From: an uncultured Prevotellaceae bacterium
Lineage (GTDB): Bacteria > Bacteroidota > Bacteroidia > Bacteroidales > Bacteroidaceae
Assembly (NCBI GenBank): GCA_947176895.1
Contig: CAMWSK010000012.1
Span: 1-64,000, forward strand
Direction: 5' to 3'
Length of the DNA: 64,000 nucleotides
The notes under the pieces are model-generated. The model made no database searches and was not told where the DNA came from. It saw nothing but the letters and a program-made list of their open reading frames with translations. This document shows, piece by piece, positions 44,257-54,056 of this stretch. How positions within the stretch are numbered: position 1 is the first letter of the stretch; the number at the start of each line of letters is the position of its first letter. The translations under genes and the position numbers were made by a program.

Positions 44257-45480
44257 ATGTATGATTTAGAAGCGGTACGCGCCCAATTCCCGATTCTCGC
44301 ACGTACCATATACAATAAGTATCCGCTGGTGTATCTGGATAATGGAGCCACCACACAGAAACCGCGTCAGGTGGTGGAGGCCATGACCGAGGAGTATTAT
44401 AACGTCAATGCCAATGTGCATCGTGGCGTTCATTTCCTTTCGCAGCAGGCTACCGAGCTGCACGAACGGAGTCGCGAAGTGGTGCGGCGTTTCCTTAACG
44501 CTTCCTCTGCCAACGAGATTCTTTTCACCCGCGGAACCACAGAGAGCATCAACCTGGTGGCCGCTTGTTTCGGACAGGCCTTTATGAAGGAAGGCGATGA
44601 GGTGATTGTGTCCGAGATGGAACACCACAGCAACATCGTCTCGTGGCAATTGCTCCAACAGCGCATCGGCATTCGGCTGCGTGTGGTTCCCGTCACCGAG
44701 GAGGGCCGTTTGGATATGGAGGCCTATGAAAGGCTCTTCACTCCCCGCACACGTATTGTGAGCATCACCCATGTGAGCAATGTGTTGGGAACCGTCAATC
44801 CTATTAAGGAAGTTATACGCATCGCGCATGCCCACGATGTACCTGTGTTGGTGGACGCCGCCCAAAGTGTGCCCCACATGTCGGTGGATGTGCAGGCTTT
44901 GGACTGCGATTTCCTGGCATTCAGTGGCCATAAGATTTATGGTCCCACGGGCATAGGTGTCCTTTATGGTAAGGAGACGTGGCTGGACCGTATGCCTCCT
45001 TATATGGGTGGCGGTGAGATGATAGAGCATGTGAGCTTTGAAAAGACAACATTCAACGCCCTTCCCTATAAGTTCGAGGCCGGCACACCGGATTATGTGG
45101 CCTCCACGGGTTTGGCCCAGGCCATTCATTTTGTCAACGAATTGGGTATGGACAATATACAGGCCCACGAATCGGAATTGACACGCTATGCCATGGAACA
45201 GTTGGGCAACCTTCCTGCTGTGCATGTCTTCGGACCCAAGGGCGACGACCATGATGCCGTGGTCAGTTTTCAAGTGGGTCATATCCACCATCTGGATATG
45301 GGCACTTTGCTCGACCGTCTGGGTATTGCCGTGCGCACGGGTCACCATTGTGCCGAACCTCTCATGCATCGCTTGGGAGTCGAGGGAACATGTCGGGCCA
45401 GCTTCGCCCTCTACAACACCAAGGCCGAGGTGGACGCGCTGGTGCAGGGCATCCGGCGTGTGCGTGTCATGCTTGAATAA
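44257..45480 (+). CDS. sufS: Cysteine desulfurase SufS
   Basis: The 407-residue PLP enzyme takes sulfur from cysteine for cluster assembly. The PLP lysine is in [11 protein letters not shown] (about residue 227) and the persulfide Cys in [10 protein letters not shown] (about residue 373). The ATG at 44257 is chosen over a TTG two codons earlier. A sufE or sufU partner is not in this window. Confidence 0.95.
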   Translation: MYDLEAVRAQFPILARTIYNKYPLVYLDNGATTQKPRQVVEAMTEEYYNVNANVHRGVHFLSQQATELHERSREVVRRFLNASSANEILFTRGTTESINLVAACFGQAFMKEGDEVIVSEMEHHSNIVSWQLLQQRIGIRLRVVPVTEEGRLDMEAYERLFTPRTRIVSITHVSNVLGTVNPIKEVIRIAHAHDVPVLVDAAQSVPHMSVDVQALDCDFLAFSGHKIYGPTGIGVLYGKETWLDRMPPYMGGGEMIEHVSFEKTTFNALPYKFEAGTPDYVASTGLAQAIHFVNELGMDNIQAHESELTRYAMEQLGNLPAVHVFGPKGDDHDAVVSFQVGHIHHLDMGTLLDRLGIAVRTGHHCAEPLMHRLGVEGTCRASFALYNTKAEVDALVQGIRRVRVMLE

Positions 45481-45487
45481 AGTCCCG

Positions 45488-46093
45488 ATGCTGAAGTCCT
45501 GTTACCTTTCCGGCATACCGGAAGCCGGCCTGGATGAGGCCGGACGTGGTTGCCTGGCCGGCCCCGTCTATGCGGCGGCCGTCATCCTGCCGCCTGATTT
45601 CCACGACGAACTTTTGAACGACAGCAAGCAGTTGAGCGAGAAGAAGCGTTACCGCCTGCGTGAACTTGTTGAGCGGGAGGCGCTTGCCTGGGCCGTCGGG
45701 GTGGTGGACAACCAGGAGATAGACCGGATAAACATTCTGCGTGCCAGCATCCTGGCCATGCACCGTGCTGTGGACAAATTGTCCATACGTCCCGAGCATC
45801 TGATTGTCGATGGCAATCGTTTTTATGCCTACAAGGATATTCCCCACACCACGGTGGTCAAGGGCGATGCTACGTATATGAGTATTGCTGCGGCCAGTAT
45901 TTTGGCAAAGACGTATCGCGATGATTTTATGCTTGAAGCGCATCAACAATATCCGCAATATCATTGGGACAAGAATAAGGGATATCCTGCGAAAGTCCAT
46001 CGCGAGGCCATTGCACAATATGGCCCCACACCGCTACATCGCATGAGTTTCAACCTTCTTGGTAACAAACAAATGGAGCTGCAATTCGATTAA
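45488..46093 (+). CDS. rnhB: Ribonuclease HII
   Basis: The 201-residue enzyme removes ribonucleotides from RNA/DNA hybrids. The acidic active site is visible in GLDEAGRG (about residues 14-21), IVDGNRF and [17 protein letters not shown]. The ATG at 45488 lies 7 bp after sufS; the frame is open further upstream inside sufS. Its last codons also form the left arm of a bidirectional terminator. Confidence 0.94.
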   Translation: MLKSCYLSGIPEAGLDEAGRGCLAGPVYAAAVILPPDFHDELLNDSKQLSEKKRYRLRELVEREALAWAVGVVDNQEIDRINILRASILAMHRAVDKLSIRPEHLIVDGNRFYAYKDIPHTTVVKGDATYMSIAAASILAKTYRDDFMLEAHQQYPQYHWDKNKGYPAKVHREAIAQYGPTPLHRMSFNLLGNKQMELQFD

Positions 46094-46115
46094 ACTGCAG
46101 CTCCATTTGTTTGTT
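46064..46115. terminator. Bidirectional terminator between rnhB and asd
   Basis: A perfect 20-bp inverted repeat (arms 46064-46083 and 46096-46115, 12-nt loop) is flanked by A- and T-rich sides. The left arm lies inside the last codons of rnhB; asd ends 14 bp to the right. Confidence 0.85.
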
Positions 46116-46128
46116 GCTTTATTGGCGG

Positions 46129-47139
46129 TCACTTCACATCGCCTACCTTTATCAGATACTCGGCAATCTGCACGGCATTCAGCGCCGCACCTTTCTTGAT
46201 TTGGTCGCCCACGAGCCAAAAGGTCAGTCCGTTCTCGTTGGCCAGGTCCTTGCGGATACGTCCCACGTAAATATCATCCTTTCCGGCCAGGAACAGGGGC
46301 ATGGGATATTCCTGTTTGGCGGGATTGTCCATCAGTTGCACACCCTCGCCGTTCCTGATGGCCTCGGCAAACTGCTCGGGGCTGACGGGCTCTTCAGTCT
46401 CCACCCACACCGCCTCACTGTGGCTGCGGAGGGAAGGCACACGCACACACATGGCCGAGCATTGGGCGTCGGTGTGCATAATCTTCTTCGTCTCGTTGAA
46501 CATCTTCATCTCCTCCTTGGTGTACCCGTTGTCAACAAACGAATCAATCTGGGGGATGACGTTATAGGCCAGCTGATAGGCGAATTTGCTCACGGTGGCG
46601 GGCTTGCCGTCCAGCACCTCACGGTATTGTTGTTCCAATTCGGCCATGGCGGCTGCACCGGCACCGCTGGCGGCCTGATAGCTGGCCACGTGGATGCGAC
46701 GGATGTGGCTCAGGTTCTCCAGGCACTGCAAGGCCACCACCATCATGATTGTGGTGCAGTTGGGGTTGGCAATGATGTTTCGGGGGCGGTTCAGCGCATC
46801 TTCGGCGTTGCACTCGGGCACCACCAGGGGCACGTCAGCGTCCATGCGGAAGGCCGAACTGTTGTCAATCATCACGGTGCCATGCTTGGTGATGGTGTCG
46901 GCAAATTCCTTGGAAGTGCCGCCGCCGGCACTTACAAAGGCGATGTCCACTCCCTTGAAGTCATCGTTGTGCTGCAATTCTTTCACGGTTATCTCTTTAC
47001 CCCGGAAAGTGTATTTGGAACCGGCGCTGCGTTTGCTTCCAAACAAAAGCAAGTCGTCTATGGGGAACTCTCTTTCGCTCAGCACGCGCAAGAACTCTTG
47101 GCCTACAGCGCCACTGGCGCCAACGATAGCTATTCTCAT
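46129..47139 (-). CDS. asd: Aspartate-semialdehyde dehydrogenase
   Basis: The 336-residue NADPH-dependent enzyme makes aspartate semialdehyde, the entry to lysine/DAP, threonine and methionine. The nucleotide-binding [11 protein letters not shown] lies at about residues 7-17 and the catalytic Cys in NPNCTTIMM near residue 130. It feeds the same pathway as dapL and dapF at 4-6 kb but is in a separate unit. Confidence 0.95.
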   Translation of the reverse strand: MRIAIVGASGAVGQEFLRVLSEREFPIDDLLLFGSKRSAGSKYTFRGKEITVKELQHNDDFKGVDIAFVSAGGGTSKEFADTITKHGTVMIDNSSAFRMDADVPLVVPECNAEDALNRPRNIIANPNCTTIMMVVALQCLENLSHIRRIHVASYQAASGAGAAAMAELEQQYREVLDGKPATVSKFAYQLAYNVIPQIDSFVDNGYTKEEMKMFNETKKIMHTDAQCSAMCVRVPSLRSHSEAVWVETEEPVSPEQFAEAIRNGEGVQLMDNPAKQEYPMPLFLAGKDDIYVGRIRKDLANENGLTFWLVGDQIKKGAALNAVQIAEYLIKVGDVK

Positions 47140-47175
47140 GATGGATTGTCAAGTTATTTGGTTGTTTTTGTGGTG

Positions 47176-47183
47176 CAAAAGTA
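47176..47183 (-). promoter_or_regulatory. -7 element TACTTTTG for asd
   Basis: CAAAAGTA on the plus strand, 36 nt before the asd ATG. Confidence 0.55.
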
Positions 47184-47257
47184 GCGTTTTTTGGCGGATG
47201 TAGCAAGTGTTGTTATCGAAAATGCGTATTTTGTGTGTATTTGTCAGCAAAAACACG

Positions 47258-47265
47258 TAACTTTG
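47258..47265 (+). promoter_or_regulatory. -7 element TAACTTTG for the antiporter gene
   Basis: It matches TAnnTTTG, 41 nt before the ATG at 47307. Confidence 0.55.
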
Positions 47266-47306
47266 CATTCACATTAATCAAATAACCCGGTATTCTTTCG
47301 CCGCGA

Positions 47307-49424
47307 ATGTTTAGTGCATTTACTTCGCTTTTCAACCAGCCCACAGCTCTTGTCACGGATGCCACGTGGACTTTTTTTGTGGTGTTGGCTATCATTCTGT
47401 TGGCCCCCGCACTTCGTCGTATCCGTGTGCCCCACATCGTGGCTCTGATTCTTGCGGGTGTGTTGGTGGGTCCTCATGGCATTCATCTGATAGAGCGGGA
47501 CCGTAGCTTCGAGATTTTCGGTCAGGTGGGTGTCTACTATATCATGTTTATGGCAGCCCTCGAATTGGACATAGGCTCCGTGAAGCGCTTCGGGCGCAGG
47601 GGCTTCTGGTTCGGTCTGCTCACGTTTCTGATTCCTTTTGTTGTCGGCTACGTCACCAGCCGCACGTTGCTGGGCATGAGTGTGCTCACCGCTGTGCTCA
47701 TGGGGTGTATCTATGGCAGCCACACGCTGGTCAGCTATCCCATCGTGGGGCATTATGGCCTGCAGCGCCATCGCACGGTGGTGGTGGCTGTGGTGAGCAC
47801 GGCTTTGGCCACCTTTGCTGCTTTGATGACGTTGGCCGTGTCGCTGGAGATGCGTGGCTCGCAGGCCGGCTTGGGCTTCCTGATGTGGTTCTTCGTGCGC
47901 AGCGTCTTGTTCTTCCTGTTCATGGGCATGGTTCTTCCCCGTGTGGCACGATTCGTTATTCGTAAATACAACGATCCGGTGATTCAGTTCATCTTTGTGC
48001 TCAGCGTGATGTTCCTCTCTGCCGGTCTTGCCGATTTGGCAGGATTGGAGGGTCTGTTGGGAGCTTTCCTTGCCGGTCTGGTGATGGGGCGTTTCATCCC
48101 CCGTACTTCGCCGCTGATGAACCGTATCGAGTTTGTGGGCAACGCCCTCTTTATTCCCTATTTTTTGATAGGCGTGGGCATGATTGTCAACCTGCGTGTG
48201 GTGTTTCAGGATGCCGGTGCGATGTGGATGATGTCGCTGGTGGTTGTGGTGGCCACGCTCACCAAGTTGTTGCCGGCCGTGCTTTATAAATATATATGGA
48301 AAGAGCCGTGGTGCAGTGCCCGCCTGATGTTCGGTCTGACAAATGCCCATTCGGCCGGAGCCTTGGCCATCGTGCTCATCGCGACCGACCCCCGGGTGGG
48401 GTTGATGGATGTGTCTATGGTCAATGCCACGGTGTTGCTTATCCTGTGCTCGTGCATCATCAGCAGTCTGGCCACCAACAGTGGGGCACGCGAACTGGCG
48501 CTGAAGGAAACCGAGATGGAGGATAACCAGGGCAGTTATCACGGCAAGTGCCTCGTGACGTATAGTCAGATGGAGAACGTGGACACGCTGACCCAGCTGG
48601 GCATACTCATCCGCAACCCCTTCATCCCCGACAGCCTCATGGGCCTGAACGTGGCATTCACCGAGGCTCCTATGGAGGACGGCAGTGTGGGCGGTGAGGG
48701 TCGGAAGTTGCTGGAGCAGGCCGAGAAGACCGCAGCCGCAGCCGATGTGCACATGGCCACACTCAGCCGCATGTCCACCAACGTGGCATCAGGTATTCTC
48801 TACACCATGCGTGAGTATGATTGTGGCGAGGTGGTCATGTGTCTGGCCGACCGCACCACCCAGATGCCCCGCTCGTCGCTGGGCACGATTATCGACAATG
48901 TGGTGGCGGGTTCTCACCGCCAGATTATGGCTTTGCGCAGCCAAGTGCCCTTGGGCACCCTGCGCAGCATCGTGGTGGCTGTGCCCAAGAAGGCCGAGTA
49001 CGAGGTGGGCTTCTACAAGTGGTTGGAGCATATCTGCCGTATGGGTGAGCAACTGGACTGCCGCATCTCTTTCCACGCCCATCAGCAGACCTTACCCTAT
49101 ATCAGTGCCTATATGCACCAGTTGCACAGCCGTCTGAGAGTGGATTATGTGGAGATGGAGCTTTGGGGCCGGTTGCTCAGTCTGGCCCGGCGGGTAGGGG
49201 AGTACGACCTGTTGATTGTGGTCACCTCTCGCCCCGGTTTCATCAGCTATCGTTCGGCGTTTGAGGGCCTGCCCATACAGCTCCACCGTTATTTCAGCCA
49301 CACCAATGTGCTTCTGCTCTATCCTGACCAGTTGGGCGATCCCGGAGATGCCGTCAGCATCTTCGCCCCCAACGGACAGGCCGTGACGAAGAGCGCCGGT
49401 TGGTGGGGCAAACTGACGCGATAA
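47307..49424 (+). CDS. CPA2-type cation/proton antiporter with C-terminal Usp-like domain
   Basis: The 705-residue protein has about 12 hydrophobic segments in the first ~395 residues (Na+/H+ exchanger fold; LEGLLGAFLAGLVMGRFIP is typical of KefB/CPA2 members). A soluble C-terminal region of about 300 residues resembles a tandem universal-stress-like domain rather than the TrkA-N domain of KefB. It probably moves Na+ or K+ against H+ at the inner membrane. The next gene converges, with 2 bp between the stops. Confidence 0.88.
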   Translation: MFSAFTSLFNQPTALVTDATWTFFVVLAIILLAPALRRIRVPHIVALILAGVLVGPHGIHLIERDRSFEIFGQVGVYYIMFMAALELDIGSVKRFGRRGFWFGLLTFLIPFVVGYVTSRTLLGMSVLTAVLMGCIYGSHTLVSYPIVGHYGLQRHRTVVVAVVSTALATFAALMTLAVSLEMRGSQAGLGFLMWFFVRSVLFFLFMGMVLPRVARFVIRKYNDPVIQFIFVLSVMFLSAGLADLAGLEGLLGAFLAGLVMGRFIPRTSPLMNRIEFVGNALFIPYFLIGVGMIVNLRVVFQDAGAMWMMSLVVVVATLTKLLPAVLYKYIWKEPWCSARLMFGLTNAHSAGALAIVLIATDPRVGLMDVSMVNATVLLILCSCIISSLATNSGARELALKETEMEDNQGSYHGKCLVTYSQMENVDTLTQLGILIRNPFIPDSLMGLNVAFTEAPMEDGSVGGEGRKLLEQAEKTAAAADVHMATLSRMSTNVASGILYTMREYDCGEVVMCLADRTTQMPRSSLGTIIDNVVAGSHRQIMALRSQVPLGTLRSIVVAVPKKAEYEVGFYKWLEHICRMGEQLDCRISFHAHQQTLPYISAYMHQLHSRLRVDYVEMELWGRLLSLARRVGEYDLLIVVTSRPGFISYRSAFEGLPIQLHRYFSHTNVLLLYPDQLGDPGDAVSIFAPNGQAVTKSAGWWGKLTR

Positions 49425-49426
49425 AC

Positions 49427-49762
49427 TTATATCTGATTGATGAAGTTGTGAATCCAGATAGCGGCTTCGCAAAGCAAAAAGACTCCCAATCCCCATTTCT
49501 TTTTCAGCATGCCCAGACCCCACTCCCATGTGTCGGCTATGTAGGAATGGCGGGTTAGGAGGCTGTAGAATGCAATGACGGGATAGGCAAATAGAAAAAA
49601 GATGGCCGCCAGACAATTGGGATTCAGCCGAACGGCATTCAGGAATTGTCCCTTGAGAAAAAGAAGGGAGGCACGCGTGACACCACATCCTGGACATGGG
49701 ATGTGGTAAACCAGTTTTGAGGGACAAACGGTGATAGCTGTTTGTCCCTCAGATGCAGACAT
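49427..49762 (-). CDS. DUF2752 membrane protein
   Basis: The 111-residue protein has the family hallmark PCPGCGVTRA (about residues 22-31) near the N-terminus and two or three hydrophobic segments. DUF2752 has no established function. It lies 52 bp after the TM2 gene on the same strand; the two are probably cotranscribed. Confidence 0.85.
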   Translation of the reverse strand: MSASEGQTAITVCPSKLVYHIPCPGCGVTRASLLFLKGQFLNAVRLNPNCLAAIFFLFAYPVIAFYSLLTRHSYIADTWEWGLGMLKKKWGLGVFLLCEAAIWIHNFINQI

Positions 49763-49814
49763 CAGCCACAGACAAGTGAGTATATAGGCTGTGGCCGATA
49801 GTGCGTGCAGCGTT

Positions 49815-50156
49815 TTAGTAGAGCAGATAGTTGGTCAGTTTAGCAAAGTTATACTCTTTGGTAGCATCGCTAATCAGGAACCAGTCCACGATAGTCCAAA
49901 TACCCAGTCCGCCGCAGGTGAGCAGTTTGCTGGCGCCCTTGCTTGTTTCTTCCAGGTAGAATCGGTCTGCGCCATAGCAGCCCAGAAAGATGGAGAGCAT
50001 CAGAGCCACGAAGGGGTTCTTGAACTTAACGGTGGAAAGGGCGAGCCATTTGGAATCATCCATGGCGAGTAGTTTTTCCCGAATGAAGGGAATCTGCTGG
50101 GTGGGGAGAGAAGAACTGTTTGTCATGATGAACATGTCAACTTTTTGCTGTTCCAT
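49815..50156 (-). CDS. TM2-domain membrane protein
   Basis: The 113-residue protein (ATG at 50156) carries a TM2 domain in its C-terminal half: two hydrophobic helices joined by the polar turn (LSIFLGCYGADRFYLEET ... GLGIWTIVDWFLI). Function is unknown in bacteria. The nearest convincing -7 element lies about 410 bp upstream, so the mRNA would have a very long leader. Confidence 0.87.
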   Translation of the reverse strand: MEQQKVDMFIMTNSSSLPTQQIPFIREKLLAMDDSKWLALSTVKFKNPFVALMLSIFLGCYGADRFYLEETSKGASKLLTCGGLGIWTIVDWFLISDATKEYNFAKLTNYLLY

Positions 50157-50565
50157 AACGAGTTGAGTTTTGTGTTTATGGGTGTCCGACAAGCCCCCGT
50201 CTGGACGAAATCTTTTTTTGTAGGTACAGACACAACAAAAAATGTGGGCTTGCACTGCTGCCTGTTCGTCGTTTGAGGCCCTCGGAGACCTGTGAAGGTG
50301 AACACGCAGAGTGTATGCCCACATCGATATCTATACGTATCCGAAAAGTGTGCGTGAGGGCGTGAAGCCCTCGCGGCACACTCCGGGATATGAATATGAC
50401 ATACCCATGAAGCATTCACTTCCGACCTTGTTCATGACCTTCGTTTTTGAAATTTCCGAGGTTTCAAACGACCATAGAACAAAGCATCAATGACGCTTTT
50501 CCATTATGCTGTGTTCCGTGCTCTCCGTATCCGGCCAAGGTACGAATAAGCGAACGGGAACAGGA

Positions 50566-50573
50566 CAAAGGTA
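50566..50573 (-). promoter_or_regulatory. -7 element TACCTTTG, probable TM2-gene promoter
   Basis: A consensus match on the minus strand. Transcription from here would give a leader of about 400 nt containing the hairpin at 50348-50381. Confidence 0.45.
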
Positions 50574-50816
50574 AATGATTTTTGCCACAAATACGAAAAA
50601 CGGGATGGAAATGTGGGGGAAAAAGCATATGGTCTTTAATACCCGTGATAATCTATACCTTTGTTATGTAATTTCAATGCAGCTAACCCTCTTTTGAGAA
50701 AAATTATTCCGACCCCGCGTAGATAACGATTGGTGAAAGCCGATGCCGGTGTAATAAATACCTTTTTATCTATCAACATATTCTTGATTTTTTTTGTTTT
50801 TCTTTCACCTTTTCTT

Positions 50817-50847
50817 TTTGCATTGTCCTCGCCTGCCATTATCTTTG
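50817..50847 (+). promoter_or_regulatory. Promoter of the glutaredoxin-like gene
   Basis: TTTG at 50817-50820 and TATCTTTG at 50840-50847, 19 bp apart, match both Bacteroidota promoter elements. The leader to the ATG at 50918 is about 65 nt. Confidence 0.6.
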
Positions 50848-50917
50848 CAAATGGGAGATGCCTTTCTTCTCCTTTTAAAGTTTTCAAAGTGGTTTTATAT
50901 CTTTATCCTTAACGACT

Positions 50918-51253
50918 ATGATAAAAGTTTTTGTGATGAGCACCTGTCCCGACTGCTTTAACGTGAAGGCTATGCTCAAGGAGCATCCCGGGTTTACGCT
51001 TGTTGATATCGGTGAGCATGTGAGAAACCTTAAGGCTTTCCTCTACCTGCGTGACAGTCATCCCGCTTTCGAACCCGTCAAAGCCAGGGGTGCGATAGGC
51101 ATCCCCTGTTATGTGACAGAAGACGGAGACGTTAGTTTCTCTATGCCCGACCTCGCTGTCACTACTCCTGCAGAGGAGCGGAACAGCCCCCAATCCCCCT
51201 CTGAAGAACAAGACGAGGGGATGGCCTGCAGTTTGGACGGAAAGGGGTGTTGA
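50918..51253 (+). CDS. Glutaredoxin-like protein
   Basis: The 111-residue protein has a thioredoxin-fold start with the redox motif CPDC (residues 10-13) and GIGIPCY-like residues at the cis-Pro position (GAIGIPCYV). The C-terminal 30 residues are Ser/Glu-rich and end in Cys. It resembles the small glutaredoxin-related proteins of Bacteroidota. It is monocistronic, followed by a terminator. Confidence 0.85.
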   Translation: MIKVFVMSTCPDCFNVKAMLKEHPGFTLVDIGEHVRNLKAFLYLRDSHPAFEPVKARGAIGIPCYVTEDGDVSFSMPDLAVTTPAEERNSPQSPSEEQDEGMACSLDGKGC

Positions 51254-51278
51254 ATGGTAGAAATTCCCATAAAGAAAA

Positions 51279-51319
51279 ATCCTTCCGGATGCACTCTTTT
51301 ACAGGGCTTCCGGAAGGAT
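51279..51319. terminator. Bidirectional terminator between the glutaredoxin-like and SLC13 genes
   Basis: ATCCTTCCGGA (51279-51289) and TCCGGAAGGAT (51309-51319) are perfect inverted arms with a 19-nt loop, and A-rich DNA lies on the left. It is placed between two convergent gene ends. Confidence 0.75.
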
Positions 51320-51348
51320 GTGGATTGTTTTAAACATGATAAACGGGT

Positions 51349-53211
51349 TTAGAAAGGAAACAGCAGAGGAAGTGCCAGCACCATCACAATACCCATGATA
51401 ATCTGCAACGGCAGACCTACCTTTACATAATCCATAAAGGTATATTGGCCGGCAGGCATCACCAGCGCATTGGGCGGAGTGGAGAAGGGTGAAGCGAAAC
51501 ACATGCTCGCTCCCACTGTCACGGCAAAAAGAAAAGGTACGGGACTTACCCCTATCTGTGTCGCACTTTGGATCGCGATGGGAGCCAGAAGCACTGCGGT
51601 GGCCGTATTGCTGATAAACATCGTCATCAGGGAGGTGGTGAAATAAATGCCCGCCATCAACGCCAACGGCCCGTATGCCCCCAGTCCGCTGACCAGGCTG
51701 TTTGAGATGTATTCGGACGCTCCGGTCTTTTCCAAGGCCAGCGACATGGGCAACATGGCCGCAATGAGCACGATGCTCTCCCAGTTGATGGTCTTGTAGG
51801 CCGCCTCCACATTGCGGAAACATCCCGTCAGTACCATCAGGATACCCGCAATCATCACCGCCGTCACCGGAGCTACCGGAATGAAGTCGAACACCATCAT
51901 TGCCACCATCAACACCATGATAACCGCAGCTACCGGCGCCTTGTAGTCCAACGTGACCTTCGCTGCCTCGGCCAACGGTTGCCCCAGCACCACCCAGTCG
52001 GCATCCTCCCTGCCCAGCCGGGCGATATTGTTCCATGTGCCCTGCACCAGCAACACATCCCCGCTATGAATCCGTTCGTCGCCCAAATCCTGCAACAGAT
52101 ATTCCTTCTTCCGGCGGATACCCAATACGTTCACATTAAACTTGTCACGGAAGCCTGCCCCCTTTATCGTCTGGTTTATCAGATTGGAGGAAGGCATCAA
52201 AACGATTTCTGCAATGCCGATATCGTAGAAATCCAATGAATTGGCAGAGTTTCTCGCTTCTTCGGTAGTCCGCTTGTCCAGCATCTCCAGCAGATACTCC
52301 TCGGCAAACAGCTTTATTTTCTCAAAATCCCCCGTCACATACAGGATGTCCTCTTTCTGAAGGATGGTGCCGGGGTCGGCCAGCTTCTGGGTAATGGTTT
52401 TCAGGAAGCGGTGTTGTGACACGTCCCCACGCCGCACTTCCATGATATTCAATCCATACTTCCGGCGGATATCCAACTCTGTGATTGTCTTTCCATGCAG
52501 ACGGGAGTCACCGACCACCCTCAGCCGGAACAGATTGCTGGACAGGCCGTATTCCTTCACCAACTGCTTCAGGGATTTGCCCGAATGAACATCGTCTTCC
52601 CCGTTTCTTCCCCGTTTTGAGAGAAACCATTTGCTGAGCGGAAGCAACACCAAAGTGCCCACTGCCACACAGATGATTCCTACCGGAAAGAACGAGAAGA
52701 ACGACAGCGGAGGGAAGCCGGCCGAGGTCAACGCGTTTTGGATGACAAGGTTGGGCGGCGTACCAATCAGTGTCATCATACCTCCCATGCTGCTGGCAAA
52801 CGCCAACGGCATAAGCAGACGGCCGGGATTCATGTTGGCGCTGACGGCCAGGCTGACCACAATAGGCAACATCAGGGCCACCGTGCCCGTGTTGCTCACA
52901 AAAGCCCCGATGGCCGAGGTCACCAGCATGACCAGCAAGAAGAGTCTCAATTCGCTTTTGCCGGCCAGTTTCAGTATGTGCGAACTGATCATTTTGGCGA
53001 GTCCGGTCTGGAAAATCGCTCCACCGACCACAAACAAGCCCACCATCATGATGACGACCGAATTGGAGAAGCCGGACAAGGCCTCTTCGGGAGTCAATAT
53101 CTGAAAAACCAACAATGCCACCAAGGCACAAAGAGCCACAAGATCCGACCGTATCTTGCCATTTACAAAAAACACTGCGGAGAGCACAAGGATGGTAATC
53201 GTGATGAGCAT
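51349..53211 (-). CDS. SLC13-family anion permease with TrkA-C domains
   Basis: The 620-residue inner-membrane protein has about 11 hydrophobic segments split by two cytoplasmic TrkA-C (RCK_C) domains at about residues 210-300 and 305-390. The transport signature NTGTVALMLP and the C-terminal FISNTATAVLLAPIAI are characteristic of the DASS/SLC13 fold. It probably carries sulfate, phosphate or dicarboxylates. It follows porT by 25 bp on the same strand. Confidence 0.92.
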   Translation of the reverse strand: MLITITILVLSAVFFVNGKIRSDLVALCALVALLVFQILTPEEALSGFSNSVVIMMVGLFVVGGAIFQTGLAKMISSHILKLAGKSELRLFLLVMLVTSAIGAFVSNTGTVALMLPIVVSLAVSANMNPGRLLMPLAFASSMGGMMTLIGTPPNLVIQNALTSAGFPPLSFFSFFPVGIICVAVGTLVLLPLSKWFLSKRGRNGEDDVHSGKSLKQLVKEYGLSSNLFRLRVVGDSRLHGKTITELDIRRKYGLNIMEVRRGDVSQHRFLKTITQKLADPGTILQKEDILYVTGDFEKIKLFAEEYLLEMLDKRTTEEARNSANSLDFYDIGIAEIVLMPSSNLINQTIKGAGFRDKFNVNVLGIRRKKEYLLQDLGDERIHSGDVLLVQGTWNNIARLGREDADWVVLGQPLAEAAKVTLDYKAPVAAVIMVLMVAMMVFDFIPVAPVTAVMIAGILMVLTGCFRNVEAAYKTINWESIVLIAAMLPMSLALEKTGASEYISNSLVSGLGAYGPLALMAGIYFTTSLMTMFISNTATAVLLAPIAIQSATQIGVSPVPFLFAVTVGASMCFASPFSTPPNALVMPAGQYTFMDYVKVGLPLQIIMGIVMVLALPLLFPF

Positions 53212-53236
53212 AGGCGTTAAAATGGTTGTTTCGTTG

Positions 53237-53956
53237 TTATTCGAAGTTCAGCGTCAGCGTGATCATTTTGCTGCGGCTCTTGTCCAGCGCATCGGTGTAT
53301 TTGATGAGCGAGTTGTCGATCAGGTCCTTGCGGTTCTTTTGCAGGATGTCGAGCAAACCGAACGAGAATTTCAGTTCGGGGATGAGTTTGAAGAAACCCA
53401 AGTAGATGTCGCAACCGGCACCGATCTCAAAGAAACAATCGAAGGGTTTGGTGCGTATGGCGTGGTGCTTGTGGCCGGTGAAGTCTATGGTGGGGGCAAA
53501 ACCGGTGATGAGGTAGGGGCGGAAGTTGTTGTAGCGTGGTGCGGCCACCTTCAGCTCCAGGGGGATGCTGAGCAGCGTGTTCTTGAGGTTCTGTGTGGTG
53601 TCGCGGCCGGAGACCTGCTCGTGGAAGGAGATGTGGCGCTGGCCGAAGTGCATGGTGGGCACAAGGCGCAGGGCCAGCGTATTGTTCAGCCGCACCTCGC
53701 CCAATACCCCCACCGAGAAGCCGGGGCTGTAGGTGTCTACGTCGGCATACCATTGTTCGCCCGTTTCGGGATTGATGTGGCCGTTGTTGCGTAACTCCAT
53801 GTCCATGGTCTGCACTCCGAAGAGAAAGCCCCAATGCAGCCGGCGCTGGTCGATGTAGGGCCGGCGCATGACTTTCCGCTCCTGGGCCGAGGCCGGGGAG
53901 AGGCTGCCCACGGAGAGCAGGCAGAGCAGCATGAGTGCGAGATATCGTGTGCGCAT
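53237..53956 (-). CDS. porT: PorT-like outer-membrane protein (type IX secretion)
   Basis: The 239-residue protein has a signal peptide (about 1-24, ending ASA) and beta-strand pattern throughout. Its start after cleavage (LHWGFLFGVQTMDMELRNNGH) and its end (KMITLTLNFE) resemble PorT, a barrel needed for type IX secretion. This suggests the organism has that secretion system, though no other component is in this window. Confidence 0.82.
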   Translation of the reverse strand: MRTRYLALMLLCLLSVGSLSPASAQERKVMRRPYIDQRRLHWGFLFGVQTMDMELRNNGHINPETGEQWYADVDTYSPGFSVGVLGEVRLNNTLALRLVPTMHFGQRHISFHEQVSGRDTTQNLKNTLLSIPLELKVAAPRYNNFRPYLITGFAPTIDFTGHKHHAIRTKPFDCFFEIGAGCDIYLGFFKLIPELKFSFGLLDILQKNRKDLIDNSLIKYTDALDKSRSKMITLTLNFE

Positions 53957-54056
53957 AGATTAAGGATATAACGTCCGCGGGGTCGTTTTTATTGCCTGCC
54001 CGCGCGTTTTTGTTCAGAATCAATCGTCAGGCCCTCGGCGAAACGATAAATCGCAA

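Larger units (their letters stand above)
50157..50917. other. 761-bp gap with a long leader, a hairpin and promoters but no supported gene
   Basis: No convincing coding sequence. It holds a hairpin at 50348-50381 (GTGTGC...GCACAC outside, GAGGGC/GCCCTC inside), a minus-strand -7 element TACCTTTG at 50566-50573 pointing to the TM2 gene, a second weaker one at 50535-50542, a plus-strand TACCTTTG at 50656-50663 with no gene behind it, and the promoter of the glutaredoxin-like gene. It may contain a structured leader or a small RNA. Confidence 0.5.

Noticed and set aside
50636-50887. Minus-strand frame of about 83 codons in the 50.2-50.9 kb gap
   Set aside because: Lys/Arg-rich low-complexity start, no domain, and it runs through the promoter of the glutaredoxin-like gene.
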